The translations under genes were made by a program, and so were the position numbers. From an uncultured Bacilli bacterium (lineage in GTDB: Bacteria; Bacillota_I; Bacilli_A; ML615J-28; CAG-698), in NCBI GenBank assembly GCA_934096585.1, contig CAKOMG010000001.1, positions 248,001 to 312,000 on the forward strand: a stretch of 64,000 nt of DNA, written 5' to 3'. Below, piece after piece: positions 35,896 through 45,224 of this stretch (within the stretch, counting starts at the first letter, position 1; each line of letters begins with the position of its first letter). Under the pieces are notes generated by a model, which was given only the letters and a program-made list of their open reading frames with translations, ran no database searches and was not told where the DNA came from.

Positions 35896-35904
35896 TGATA
35901 TACT
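35896..35904 (+). promoter_or_regulatory. Extended -10 promoter of hflX
   Basis: TG-A-TATACT with no clear -35, about 28 bp before the leader ORF. Just upstream, ATTCG/CGAAT arms (35832-35848) form a small inverted repeat between the divergent genes. Confidence 0.55.
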
Positions 35905-35931
35905 ATTTATTAAGTAAATGAGGTGATAAAA

Positions 35932-35961
35932 ATGAGCACTTTAAATATTTTTTTAGTTTAA
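35932..35961 (+). CDS. Leader peptide MSTLNIFLV before hflX
   Basis: A 9-codon ORF with ribosome site GAGGTG (35920-35925) at a 6-base spacing, ending 22 bp before the hflX start. HflX splits stalled ribosomes and gives antibiotic tolerance in Listeria, where such genes are often induced through leaders. Here, a leader that senses stalled ribosomes is plausible. Confidence 0.5.
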   Translation: MSTLNIFLV

Positions 35962-35983
35962 ATAAAATATGAAAGGAGTTACT

Positions 35984-37237
35984 ATGGAAAAAGGATTAAT
36001 AGTAGGTGTAAACATAAATAACCAATCATTTGAAACAGAAATGATTGAATTAAAAGAATTATGTGAAGCATGTGAAATAGAAATTCTTGATGAAGTTACC
36101 CAAAATCTTCAAGAAGAAAATACGAAAACATATGTTGGGAAGGGAAAAATAGAAGAAATTAAAACCGCAATTCTAGCTAAAGACATTGATGTTGTCATTT
36201 GTAATGATGAGTTAAGCCCTGCTCAGATTAGTGCATTACAAGAAATTTTGGACGTTTTAGTATTTGATAGAACTTATATTATCTTAGAAATATTTAAGCG
36301 TCGTGCTAAAACAAGGGAAGCAACATTACAAGTTGATATTGCATCTTTGCGTTACATGATGCCAAGATTATCTGGTCTTAGAAGTGGTTTTTCAAGGCAA
36401 AGGGGAGCAGGTGGAGCTGCACATGGTAAGGGAAAAGGTGAAACTCAACTAGAAATTGACAGACGAAACATTGGTGATAGAATTAGTTTATTAAAAAGAG
36501 AATTAAATGAACTTATTACTAATAGACAGGTACAAAGACAAAGCCGTAAAGAAAACAATATGAAAACAGTTTGTTTAATTGGTTATACTAATAGTGGTAA
36601 ATCGACAACACTAAACGCCTTACTACAAAAATCAACCGATGTAAAAAAAGAAGTAATGGAAAAAGATATGTTATTTGCAACTCTTGAAACAGCAACTAGA
36701 AAAATAAAGTTAGAAAATAATCGTACTTTTTTAATTACTGATACTGTTGGATTTGTGAATAAACTTCCACATCAACTCGTTGAAGCATTCAAATCTACTT
36801 TAGAAGAAATTAAAGAAGCTGATTTGCTTCTACACGTTGTTGATAGTTCTAATGAACAATATCTTACCCAAATCGAAACAACAAATAATGTAATAAAGGA
36901 ACTTGGTGTGAAAGATATTCCAATTATTTATGTATTTAATAAAATCGATAAAGTAAAGGATTACTTCTATATTCCCCCAACATTTGATAAAGCCATTAGA
37001 ATTAGTGCAAAAACTTTTGAAGGAATTGATGATCTAACTTCTTTAATACAAAAGGAGTTATATAAAGATTGTCTGAACAAAACATTTGTTATTCCTTATA
37101 CAAAAGGTAGTATTATGAATGATTTAAAAGAAAACGCCGAAGTAATAAATGTTGAATACAATGATTTTATTATAGTTAATGCCAATGTCAATGAAATTTT
37201 ATATAACAGATATAAACAATACGAAACAAAGAAATAA
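35984..37237 (+). CDS. hflX: Ribosome-splitting GTPase HflX
   Basis: The start is ATG 35984, because AAAGGAG directly precedes it; 417 residues. The N-terminal HflX domain has TYVGKGKIEEI, FDRTYIILEIF and the glycine-rich loop GFSRQRGAGGAAHGKGKGE. The G domain has G1 GYTNSGKST, G3 DTVGF and G4 NKID. HflX binds the 50S subunit and splits or rescues stalled 70S ribosomes. It is one of few plus-strand genes, and is transcribed alone to a two-way terminator. Confidence 0.95.
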   Translation: MEKGLIVGVNINNQSFETEMIELKELCEACEIEILDEVTQNLQEENTKTYVGKGKIEEIKTAILAKDIDVVICNDELSPAQISALQEILDVLVFDRTYIILEIFKRRAKTREATLQVDIASLRYMMPRLSGLRSGFSRQRGAGGAAHGKGKGETQLEIDRRNIGDRISLLKRELNELITNRQVQRQSRKENNMKTVCLIGYTNSGKSTTLNALLQKSTDVKKEVMEKDMLFATLETATRKIKLENNRTFLITDTVGFVNKLPHQLVEAFKSTLEEIKEADLLLHVVDSSNEQYLTQIETTNNVIKELGVKDIPIIYVFNKIDKVKDYFYIPPTFDKAIRISAKTFEGIDDLTSLIQKELYKDCLNKTFVIPYTKGSIMNDLKENAEVINVEYNDFIIVNANVNEILYNRYKQYETKK

Positions 37238-37241
37238 TAAG

Positions 37242-37280
37242 AAAAAGCAATAATTAGTTAATTACTATTTATTGCTTTTT
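37242..37280. terminator. Bidirectional terminator between hflX and the capsule operon
   Basis: 12-bp perfect stem AAAAAGCAATAA/TTATTGCTTTTT with a T run on either strand. Confidence 0.85.
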
Positions 37281-37297
37281 TATTAATTAAATTTTTC

Positions 37298-38035
37298 CTA
37301 TATATGATGTTTAGTTCTAAATATATCTTCTGCTTTTTTTAATGTATTTACATCATTTATACCAATAAGTTTATAACTATCTTCTTCCCTAACCACAAAG
37401 GTATCAACTTTATTATTCTTTCCAATAATACTAACGATATCGGTAAAATAATATTCATGGCTCTTATTATGATCTTCAATTTTATCCAAGGCTTCAAACA
37501 TTAATTTAAGATCAACACAATATAAACCACTATTAATTTCATTAATTTTGAGTTGTTCAGGTGTACAATCTTTAGCTTCTATTATTCTTTTTACCTGACC
37601 ATTTTCACGATATATTCTTCCATAATATGATGCATCATCCATAATGGTAGATACAATTGTTAAGGCATTATGTGAGTTAATATGCGTATCAATTAGTTCA
37701 TTTATAATTACTTCATCAATTAATGGAACATCACCAGGAAATACTAAACATAAGCCTTCTTTATTTTTGAAGTATTCTTTTGTGCATTTTGCAGCATCTC
37801 CTGTTCCTCTTTGTTCAGCTTGTATAGCGTAACTCACTGTATCACCTAATACTTCTTTAATTTGTTCTTTTTTAAACCCTACTACTGCAACAATGTCATG
37901 CACTCCCGCTTTATTACATCCTTCAACAATCCATTTAATCATTGGTTTATTGCAAAATGGATAAGCACATTTTGGCAACTCAGAATGCATTCTTGTGCCT
38001 TTTCCAGCAGCAAGTATAATAGCATATTTATTCAT
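37298..38035 (-). CDS. GlmU-like sugar nucleotidyltransferase, single-domain
   Basis: The start is ATG 38035 (MNKYAIILAAG) with GAGGAAAG; 245 residues. LAAGKGTRMHSELPK is the nucleotidyltransferase signature; QAEQRGTGDA, VFPGDVPLI and NSGLYCVD match GlmU's N-domain, which makes UDP-GlcNAc. The left-handed beta-helix acetyltransferase half of GlmU is absent (normal length about 455). The cell then needs another glucosamine-1-phosphate acetyltransferase, or this enzyme makes a different sugar nucleotide for the capsule. It overlaps cpsB by 8 bp at the end of the capsule-control operon. Confidence 0.85.
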   Translation of the reverse strand: MNKYAIILAAGKGTRMHSELPKCAYPFCNKPMIKWIVEGCNKAGVHDIVAVVGFKKEQIKEVLGDTVSYAIQAEQRGTGDAAKCTKEYFKNKEGLCLVFPGDVPLIDEVIINELIDTHINSHNALTIVSTIMDDASYYGRIYRENGQVKRIIEAKDCTPEQLKINEINSGLYCVDLKLMFEALDKIEDHNKSHEYYFTDIVSIIGKNNKVDTFVVREEDSYKLIGINDVNTLKKAEDIFRTKHHI

Positions 38036-38735
38036 TTTCTTTCCTCTTATTAATAAGTATTTTCGCATTTTCAATAAAAAGGCTATTGGCCATTTCCGAA
38101 CCATAATGCTTTTTTATAAAATTAAATGCCTTCATCATATAGTTTTCTCGCGATTCATGAATATCACTACTTACAAATGATACAACATTATTTTTTAAAT
38201 ATTTTTTACATTTACTTTTTAGTTTTAATCCATTTTTTCCAATAAGACTTGATGCATTTATTTGCATTAATGCCCCTATGTTTTTTATTTCTACAATTTT
38301 ATCTATGTCTAAATACTCATATCTTTCAATATGTGCAATGATAACTTTATAGCCATTTAATTGTAAGTTATATACTATTTCCGAAATATCAATTTCATAG
38401 GTATATGAAAACTCTAGAAGTAAATACTTAGTATTATTTATTGTTAATACTCTTCCTTTTTGTAAGTGTTCTTTTAATATATTATATGATTTAACATATA
38501 TCTCTTGACCTAAATATAAATTTACATCAAGATTCTTTACAAGATTTTTTAACTCTAAAAAATTTTCTTTGATTTTTTCAAGAGATGTTTCGAACATATT
38601 TTGACGATAGTGCGGCGTACAAACTATATCAGTTACCCCGTTTTCTATTTCTTTTTTGATTAGAGAAATGGAAGCTTCTATCGAAGAGCTTCCATCATCA
38701 ACATCATAAATTATATGACTATGTATATCAATCAT
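38028..38735 (-). CDS. cpsB: CpsB-type tyrosine-protein phosphatase (PHP family)
   Basis: The start is ATG 38735 (MIDIHSHIIYDVDDGS), 235 residues, AGAAGGA site. PHP-family metal ligands are in DIHSHIIYDVDDG, CTPHYR, EIYV, HIERYEY and SSDIHE. It removes phosphate from the CpsD kinase and thus sets capsule or exopolysaccharide output. It overlaps the kinase gene by 8 bp. Confidence 0.92.
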   Translation of the reverse strand: MIDIHSHIIYDVDDGSSSIEASISLIKKEIENGVTDIVCTPHYRQNMFETSLEKIKENFLELKNLVKNLDVNLYLGQEIYVKSYNILKEHLQKGRVLTINNTKYLLLEFSYTYEIDISEIVYNLQLNGYKVIIAHIERYEYLDIDKIVEIKNIGALMQINASSLIGKNGLKLKSKCKKYLKNNVVSFVSSDIHESRENYMMKAFNFIKKHYGSEMANSLFIENAKILINKRKENE

Positions 38736-39456
38736 TATTTTCCTTCTCTTGATAAGTATAGTGATTATAGTATTTATATTCTGAATAATTACTTGATTTA
38801 TTTGGATCAAAGAAAGTAAGAGTTGCACCAATAATTGGAATGTTATTTTTTTTGATTTGGCTTATGGCATCTAATACTTGCTTTTTCTTGGTTCTACCAT
38901 ACGCAGTAACAAATAAAATTCCATCGCTCAAATTTGATATATGAATAAAGTCGCTTATTAATAAAACTGGTGGGCAATCAAGTAAAATAAAATCATATTC
39001 TTCTTTTAATTCACAAATTAATTTTTTTAACTTTTCGCTTGTTAAAATGACTGCCGCATTATTTATTTCGGATCCTCTATTAATTATATCCACATTTTCA
39101 TACTCTGTTTTTTTAATCATTTCCTTTTTAGAAACTTTATCAATCATATAATCAGCAAGGCCATTAATATTCTCAATATTAAATAAACGATGAACCCTCG
39201 CTTTTCGAAAGTCTAAATCTATTAAACAAACTTTCTTTCCGTTTTCACCTAAACATACTGCAAGATTGGAAACTGTTGTTGTTTTTGCTTCCCCCGCAAT
39301 AGCAGATTCAATTTGAATAACTTTACACGTTCCATCAACCGCAAAATATAATATATTATCTTTTAATCTTGTAAATTCATCCTTAATAACATAGTTTCCA
39401 GGTTTACCAAATACGATAGTTTCTGGTCTATCAATTTTATTATTTTTTAACTTCAT
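38728..39456 (-). CDS. cpsD: CpsD-type bacterial tyrosine kinase
   Basis: 242 residues. Walker A region AIAGEAKTTTVSNLA has Ala where most BY-kinases have the GEGKT glycine. Walker A' CLIDLDFRKARVH and Walker B FILLDCPP are normal. A C-terminal tyrosine cluster (SEYKYYNHYTYQE) is the autophosphorylation site. It works with the CpsC membrane partner, whose stop overlaps its ATG (TAATG). Confidence 0.92.
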   Translation of the reverse strand: MKLKNNKIDRPETIVFGKPGNYVIKDEFTRLKDNILYFAVDGTCKVIQIESAIAGEAKTTTVSNLAVCLGENGKKVCLIDLDFRKARVHRLFNIENINGLADYMIDKVSKKEMIKKTEYENVDIINRGSEINNAAVILTSEKLKKLICELKEEYDFILLDCPPVLLISDFIHISNLSDGILFVTAYGRTKKKQVLDAISQIKKNNIPIIGATLTFFDPNKSSNYSEYKYYNHYTYQEKENND

Positions 39457-40265
39457 TACTTGTTTCCTCCTGAAGCAGTCACTTCTCCAATTATTGATAA
39501 TACATTAATTCCTGTAACTTCCTCAAATGATTCTTTTGAAGTAAATGTATCATCAGTTAAATATTTTATTAAAATAATTATAAAAGATAAAACTAAGCCT
39601 ATTAAAAAAGAAATAAGAATTGTTGTTAGGGCACCACGTCTATAAGTTACATCATGATTACTTTCAACCTTTTCCATAACTACTAGTTTGTCCGCAAGTA
39701 CTTTATATTGATATTCCGGATTACCATCTTTATCAAGAATGATATTACCATTATCATCATATTTATATTTATTGGCTTCTTGAATTGCGGAATCAATTAC
39801 AGTATTTGCAATGTGACGAGCCATTTCTCTTCCCTTAGTATCATCTCTTGATGAAACTTTAGCGTTGATTGTTAAGATAAGCGAATTAGTTTCTGTTGAA
39901 ACGGAAACACAAGATTTCAAATAATCGCGAGTAATATTATTATAACTATATTTTTCCTTTAATGTTTCACTTGTTACACTTAATACGGGATTAGATTTAA
40001 TAAATGATGAAAATGTACTTGTAAAATAAGTTGCATAAGAAAAATTATTAGCCATAGTCGGATTATTTCCACCAGCACTTGTATCGACATATACAATGGC
40101 CGTTGTTGTTGCTGTGTATGTTGGTTTTTTAATTTTAAATCCATATACAGCTCCAACTATTATAAAGACCATTGTTACAATAATAACCATTATAATATTT
40201 CTTTTCACTAAAAATAATAAATCAGATAATGATAATCCTTGTGCTTCTCTTTTTTCAGTATCCAT
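39456..40265 (-). CDS. cpsC: CpsC/Wzz-type capsule chain-length regulator
   Basis: 269 residues, membrane segments near 24-46 and 220-245 flanking an outside Wzz domain (PTYTATTTAIVYVDTSAGG). The C-terminal cytoplasmic tail activates CpsD. The ribosome site is AAAGGAG. The usual glycosyltransferases and polymerase of a capsule locus are not in the window. Confidence 0.9.
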   Translation of the reverse strand: MDTEKREAQGLSLSDLLFLVKRNIIMVIIVTMVFIIVGAVYGFKIKKPTYTATTTAIVYVDTSAGGNNPTMANNFSYATYFTSTFSSFIKSNPVLSVTSETLKEKYSYNNITRDYLKSCVSVSTETNSLILTINAKVSSRDDTKGREMARHIANTVIDSAIQEANKYKYDDNGNIILDKDGNPEYQYKVLADKLVVMEKVESNHDVTYRRGALTTILISFLIGLVLSFIIILIKYLTDDTFTSKESFEEVTGINVLSIIGEVTASGGNK

Positions 40266-40280
40266 AATTTTTACTCCTTT

Positions 40281-41015
40281 TTATAATTCTATTTCAAAAT
40301 CTTTTTGAATAATTGATGTGAATATAATTTTTTTATCCATTTCTTCTAAATTCAAATTGACAAGATCTGTTAAATTTATTTCTAAATAATCATTTAAAAA
40401 CGCGGTCTTTTGATTTAAATTTATTTGATAACAATAATATATATTATCTTTTTTATCATGTTTTATAGCTTTACCAATTAATTTGTAATCACTACAATCT
40501 AAATTATTGTCTTTGATGAATTTTTTTACAATTTCATCATGAAAAAATTCATTATGAGGAAACTTAATAACTAATGAATTATAAGCGTCAATATCATTTA
40601 TAATTTCTTTATTTAAAAGAATATTATCATTTAACTTAAATATAATATATACAAATTCTTTTTTGTCTTTAATCGTTGGAACAACTTTTTCTTTTTTATT
40701 CTTGACCATCTTAAACTTTTGTTTGCGTGAGTGTGCTTTTATAAAAAATATCACAAAAAATAATAAGGTATAAATAACGCTAGCTATTAAATAAGCAAAA
40801 TAGGTTATGTCATATTTACCATTAGGATAAGGAATATTATCAGTAGATAAATCATAAATAAAACCACCAATAAATATTAAAGCAATAACACTTCCACTTA
40901 TTAAAGAAAAAATTGCTTTTCTCATATAGTTAGTATTTTTCATAGCTCTAATTATTAAAAAATAAATAAAGCCCATACATAAAAAAGCACTTAAAAAGTA
41001 TTTCAAAGTTTCCAT
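40281..41015 (-). CDS. Four-TM membrane protein, first gene of the capsule operon
   Basis: 244 residues: four predicted membrane segments in the first 110, a basic linker, and a soluble 130-residue C-terminus (YIIFKLNDNILLNKEIIND onward) rich in charged residues. No family recognised. ATG 41015 has AAAGGAG and the gene is divergent from udk. Its place suggests a role in cell-surface polysaccharide, which is inference. Confidence 0.55.
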   Translation of the reverse strand: METLKYFLSAFLCMGFIYFLIIRAMKNTNYMRKAIFSLISGSVIALIFIGGFIYDLSTDNIPYPNGKYDITYFAYLIASVIYTLLFFVIFFIKAHSRKQKFKMVKNKKEKVVPTIKDKKEFVYIIFKLNDNILLNKEIINDIDAYNSLVIKFPHNEFFHDEIVKKFIKDNNLDCSDYKLIGKAIKHDKKDNIYYCYQINLNQKTAFLNDYLEINLTDLVNLNLEEMDKKIIFTSIIQKDFEIEL

Positions 41016-41099
41016 TATTTACTCCTTTAATCTATTATACCATTTATTGTCCCAAAAGTAAAGAAAAGGAAAAGAGTTGCACTATTTTATGATATTGTC

Positions 41100-41128
41100 T
41101 TGACTATTTATAAAGTTAATAGTATAAT
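41100..41128 (+). promoter_or_regulatory. udk promoter
   Basis: -35 TTGACT (41100-41105), 17-bp spacer, -10 TATAAT (41123-41128). Confidence 0.85.
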
Positions 41129-41156
41129 TTTTATAGCTTTAAAATGGAGGTAAGCA

Positions 41157-41798
41157 ATGGAAACAATAATAATTGGAATCGCAGGAGGAACAGCTAGCGG
41201 AAAAACCACAGTAGCAAAAAAAGTATTTAAAGAAACCTCAAAACATGGCACAGTTGCATTAATTAAAATTGATGATTATTATAAGAAATTAGATAATTTA
41301 TCTTTTGAAGAAAGAACAAAAATTAATTATGACCATCCAGATGCTTATGATATTCCCCTTTTAACAAAACACTTAAATGATTTAAAAAATGGTATTGCTA
41401 TTGATAAACCAGTTTATGACTTCGTTGAACACAATAGGAGTAAAACAACAGAAAAAATTGCCCCCGCAAATATTGTAATAATTGAAGGAATCTTAACACT
41501 AGCAATTCCAGAAATTAAGAATATGTGTGATATAAAGTTGTTTGTGGACACGCCTGATGATATAAGATTTATTAGAAGATTAAAACGAGATACTGAAGAA
41601 AGAGGTAGAAGCGTTGATTCCGTAATTAAGCAATATCTTGATACAGTTAGACCAATGCATAGATTATTTGTGGAACCATCAAAAAGCTATGCCAATTTAA
41701 TTATTCCAGAAGGTGGAAATAATAGAGTTGCAATTGATTTTATTGTTACAAGAATTGTTGATATATTAATTAATGGTCATCATCATTTTGATGAATAA
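41157..41798 (+). CDS. udk: Uridine kinase
   Basis: 213 residues. P-loop GGTASGKTT (10-18), IDDYYKKLDNL, YDHPDAYDIPLL, YDFVEHNRS and EGILTL match bacterial uridine/cytidine kinase; RRLKRDTEERGRS is the lid. It phosphorylates uridine and cytidine for pyrimidine salvage. The site GGAGGT precedes ATG 41157. Confidence 0.95.
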   Translation: METIIIGIAGGTASGKTTVAKKVFKETSKHGTVALIKIDDYYKKLDNLSFEERTKINYDHPDAYDIPLLTKHLNDLKNGIAIDKPVYDFVEHNRSKTTEKIAPANIVIIEGILTLAIPEIKNMCDIKLFVDTPDDIRFIRRLKRDTEERGRSVDSVIKQYLDTVRPMHRLFVEPSKSYANLIIPEGGNNRVAIDFIVTRIVDILINGHHHFDE

Positions 41799-41801
41799 AA
41801 A

Positions 41802-41833
41802 AAGAACTTAAGATTAATTCTTAGGTTCTTTTT
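41802..41833 (+). terminator. udk terminator
   Basis: 11-bp stem (41802-41812 with 41820-41830, one G-T) then T5. The stretch 41834-42069 is A+T-rich and shows no gene. Confidence 0.85.
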
Positions 41834-42069
41834 GTTATCACATTCAATTAACAAAGCATTTTATAAATACTTAGTCACTTTATAATGATTTTTAATATAC
41901 ATGATTCCTTTTAATATTTTATAAATCATTCCGTGTATGATATTTTTACTATTAATTAATGCATAACTTATATGAAAGTAATTTAAATTTATTATTAATT
42001 TGTGATTTTGCTTTGTAACTTTTATACTTCACTTTTAGTAAAGTTTGTTTTTTACAATACTTTGAAGTC

Positions 42070-42816
42070 TTATTTGCGATCAAGAATTCTATCAATAAAT
42101 TTTTTGTTATAATTTAAAGAATCTACTAATACAAAGATATCTAGTGAACAAAAATCATTGTCAATAAAATACTCTTTAGAAAATTTAGCTCCAAATAAAA
42201 TATATGCTTTAACTAACGCAGGTTGTTGTTCTTTAGCTTTATTTCGATCTAATTCTTCTTTTTCTAAAAGTTTTATCGAACAATTTGGTTGAGTTGACTT
42301 AATATTTAAACTATCATCAATTCCATAATGATAATAAATATCAGATAATGCATACTTATTATCTTCTGGATTTCTACTTGTAAAGCTAACATCACCAACA
42401 ATGTATCTTGCACCAATGGATAAAACATAATTAAACATGTATTTCCAAATCAATAATAATACATTAGAATTGCGATATTCTTTTTTCACAAATGCTCTAC
42501 TAAGTTCCACAATTAATTGATTGCTTTCTTTTAAAGTAGTTATATCAAATTCTTCTTCACATAAGAATTTTTCATTTTCACTTAAATCGCTTGAAAGCAT
42601 TATGCGATAGCCACCAACAATCATATTCGTTTTCTGATCAATAACAATAATTGATTTAGCTTTATCATCATATGGTGTATAATCCATTTCTTCAGATGAT
42701 TCAACGTTATTTAATTCATGAAAATAGCGTATCATTTCATCATAACGAACTCTATATAATTGTTCTTTTTCTTCTTTTGTTTGGGCAAATTTTACAATAA
42801 ACTTATTTTCATCCAT
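42070..42816 (-). CDS. OlsB-like (hemolysin-type) GNAT N-acyltransferase
   Basis: 248 residues. YRVRYDEMIRYFHE near 22, DYTPYDDKAKSIIVID, IVGGYRIM and VELSRAFVKKEYRNSNVLLL follow the acetyltransferase family of OlsB and autoinducer-synthase-like proteins, which use acyl-ACP or acyl-CoA. The closest known role is N-acylation of ornithine or a similar amine. It follows nagA by 2 bp with no real ribosome site, so translation is probably coupled. Confidence 0.65.
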   Translation of the reverse strand: MDENKFIVKFAQTKEEKEQLYRVRYDEMIRYFHELNNVESSEEMDYTPYDDKAKSIIVIDQKTNMIVGGYRIMLSSDLSENEKFLCEEEFDITTLKESNQLIVELSRAFVKKEYRNSNVLLLIWKYMFNYVLSIGARYIVGDVSFTSRNPEDNKYALSDIYYHYGIDDSLNIKSTQPNCSIKLLEKEELDRNKAKEQQPALVKAYILFGAKFSKEYFIDNDFCSLDIFVLVDSLNYNKKFIDRILDRK

Positions 42817-42818
42817 TT

Positions 42819-43970
42819 TTATTTTTGGAATACAATTTGTCCTTCGCTAACTGTCATATAGACATTAACATCTTTGTCGATAATAGCAAAGTCTGCATCC
42901 TTACCCTCTCTAATACTTCCTTTTGTATCATATAAACCAAGATTCATTGCGGGATTTTTTGATGCTATATCTACTGCATCTTCTAAAGAAATATCTAAAA
43001 CATTTTTGATATTTCTTACAGCAACATTCATTAATAATGTTGAACCGGCTAATGTTCCATCAATTAATCTAGCTTCCCCATTTTTAACATATACTGGTTG
43101 TCCACCTAATTGATACTTTCCATCAGGTAAATGCTTTGCTTCAATACCATCAGTTATCGCACATAATTTATCTTTACCTTTTGTTTTATATAATACTTGG
43201 ATTGCGTATTTTTGTAAATGAACTAAATCACAAATCATTTCACAATATGCTTCATCTGCAAGGAAAGCAGCTCCTACAGTTCCTGCTTCACGGTGATGTA
43301 GTCCTTTCATAGCATTATATGTATGTGTAAATGAAGTTGCGCCTTCTTTCATTGCTTCTAAACATTGTTCACAAGTTGCATCGGTATGTCCAAGACTTGC
43401 TACTACTTTTGTATCTCTTAAATAATTGACTAATGCTTTTCCGTTTTCTTCATAAGCAAGTGTTACTTCTTTTATATGGTTTCCACTTACTTCTTGGAAA
43501 TGTTTAAATGTATTAACATCACAAGGAATAATGCAACTTTCGATTTGAGCTCCTTTATATTTTTTGGAAATGAATGGTCCTTCAAGATGTACGCCTATTG
43601 CTTTAGCACCACAATGTTCATCAAGTTCAATAAATTCTTTCGCATTTTTTAAAGCAGCATCAATATTCTCAATAGATTGTGTCATAGTTGTAATTAAATA
43701 ACTTGTAACACCTTCAGAGGCAATAGTTTTAGATATATTTCTTGCATCTTTTAATGTTGGATACATACCATCAGAATTATTAGCACCATGTACATGTTTA
43801 TCAACGAATCCTGGAACTACAATTTTATCATCATCTAATGTTATAAAATCTTGATCATTTTCAATTTTATCAGCGATTTTAAAGATTTTACCATCTTTAA
43901 CTTCTATACTCTTTTTAACAATACCTAATCCTTCAACGTATACATTTACATTCTTAAATCCTCTGATCAT
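42819..43970 (-). CDS. nagA: N-acetylglucosamine-6-phosphate deacetylase
   Basis: 383 residues. PGFVDKHVHGANNSDG (metal-binding His pair), GVHLEGPFISKKYKGAQ, LGHTDATCEQ, FTHTYNAM and the catalytic Asp in CAITDGIEAK are all present. It turns GlcNAc-6-P into GlcN-6-P in wall recycling and amino-sugar use. Ribosome site GGAGGA. nagB is not in the window. Confidence 0.95.
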   Translation of the reverse strand: MIRGFKNVNVYVEGLGIVKKSIEVKDGKIFKIADKIENDQDFITLDDDKIVVPGFVDKHVHGANNSDGMYPTLKDARNISKTIASEGVTSYLITTMTQSIENIDAALKNAKEFIELDEHCGAKAIGVHLEGPFISKKYKGAQIESCIIPCDVNTFKHFQEVSGNHIKEVTLAYEENGKALVNYLRDTKVVASLGHTDATCEQCLEAMKEGATSFTHTYNAMKGLHHREAGTVGAAFLADEAYCEMICDLVHLQKYAIQVLYKTKGKDKLCAITDGIEAKHLPDGKYQLGGQPVYVKNGEARLIDGTLAGSTLLMNVAVRNIKNVLDISLEDAVDIASKNPAMNLGLYDTKGSIREGKDADFAIIDKDVNVYMTVSEGQIVFQK

Positions 43971-43978
43971 ATATCCTC

Positions 43979-45223
43979 CTAGTCAAAGTTAAAACTTTTA
44001 ATTTCTTCAAATAGTAAATCATTAACTGTTTCATCTTGCATATTTTTTACTTCGACAAGACCATCGCCAATTTTTTTACCAACAATAATTCGATATTTAC
44101 AACCAATTAAATCTGCATCATTAAATTTAACTCCTGCCGATTCGCCTCTATCATCAATTAATACTTCGTATCCTTTATTAACTAAATAGTCATGTAATTC
44201 TATTGCTTTATTATATCCCTCACTTCCAACTTTATCTGTTGGGATGATATGAATTTGAAATGGAGCTATTTCATTTGGCCATAATACTTTTAAATCATTA
44301 TTATGTTGTTCAAGTACTGCCATTAAAACACGACTTACACCGATTCCATAACAGCCCATAATAACAGGTTTCTTTTTATTATCTACATCAATAAACATTA
44401 AGTTCATTGGATCTGAATATTTAGTTCCTAGTTTAAATATATGGCCAAGTTCAATTCCTTTAGCGTGTTTAATTGTTCCTTTTCCATCAGGTGAAGGAGC
44501 ACCTTCAGCTAAATCACATAGTTCTGTGTTACTTGCAAAATCACTACTATCACTATAAATAATTGTATCTTCACCAACTTCACATAGAGCCATGAATTCT
44601 TCACTACTCTTTCCTCCAATTTGACCACTTGAAGCATTAACTATTCTAAAGTGTAATCCACATCTTGTAAAAATATTAATATAAGCTTGTCTGATTTTAT
44701 TATACCATTCATCTAAATCTTCTTTAGAAGTAGAGAATGTATATAAATCCTTCATAATAAATTCTCTTCCTCTCATTAAACCAAAGCGAGGACGGAATTC
44801 ATCACGATATTTTGTTTGAATTTGATATAAAGCAAGAGGAAGTTTTTTATAACTATTTACACTATCTCTTACAACTGCTGTTATCACTTCTTCATGAGTT
44901 GGGCCTAGACAGAATTCACGATCATGACGATCTTTCAAACGCATTAATTCTTTACCATAAGCATCCCATCTACCACTTTCAACCCATAAATCTTTTGATT
45001 GAAGGGCTGGCATTAATAGCTCACTACATCCGATTTTATCTAATTCTTCGCGTATAATGTTTTCGATTTTTTTTATTGATCTATAAGCAAGAGGCATATA
45101 AGTATATACCCCTGCTGCATGTTGCTTTATATATCCACCTTTTAATAAAATTTTATGACTTGCGATTTCTGCATCTTTTGGCATATCACGCAAAGTAGGC
45201 ACAAATAATAAACTTTGTTTCAT
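43979..45223 (-). CDS. proS: Prolyl-tRNA synthetase lacking the INS editing domain
   Basis: 414 residues; the common bacterial enzyme is about 565-570. Class II motif 1 (RSIKKIENIIREELDKIG), motif 2 (KYRDEFRPRFGLMRGREFIM) and motif 3 (GCYGIGVSRVLMAVLEQH), and the anticodon-binding domain are intact. Between motifs 2 and 3 the chain goes straight from IIYSDSSDFASN to TELCDLAEG, so the roughly 150-residue INS domain that hydrolyses Ala-tRNA(Pro) is gone. A free-standing editor would then be needed. It follows rseP by 1 bp. Confidence 0.93.
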   Translation of the reverse strand: MKQSLLFVPTLRDMPKDAEIASHKILLKGGYIKQHAAGVYTYMPLAYRSIKKIENIIREELDKIGCSELLMPALQSKDLWVESGRWDAYGKELMRLKDRHDREFCLGPTHEEVITAVVRDSVNSYKKLPLALYQIQTKYRDEFRPRFGLMRGREFIMKDLYTFSTSKEDLDEWYNKIRQAYINIFTRCGLHFRIVNASSGQIGGKSSEEFMALCEVGEDTIIYSDSSDFASNTELCDLAEGAPSPDGKGTIKHAKGIELGHIFKLGTKYSDPMNLMFIDVDNKKKPVIMGCYGIGVSRVLMAVLEQHNNDLKVLWPNEIAPFQIHIIPTDKVGSEGYNKAIELHDYLVNKGYEVLIDDRGESAGVKFNDADLIGCKYRIIVGKKIGDGLVEVKNMQDETVNDLLFEEIKSFNFD

Positions 45224-45224
45224 T

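Noticed and set aside
37862..38180. Plus-strand ORFs of about 60 residues opposite the capsule genes
   Set aside because: They lie fully antisense to overlapping, well-identified genes and have no ribosome sites.
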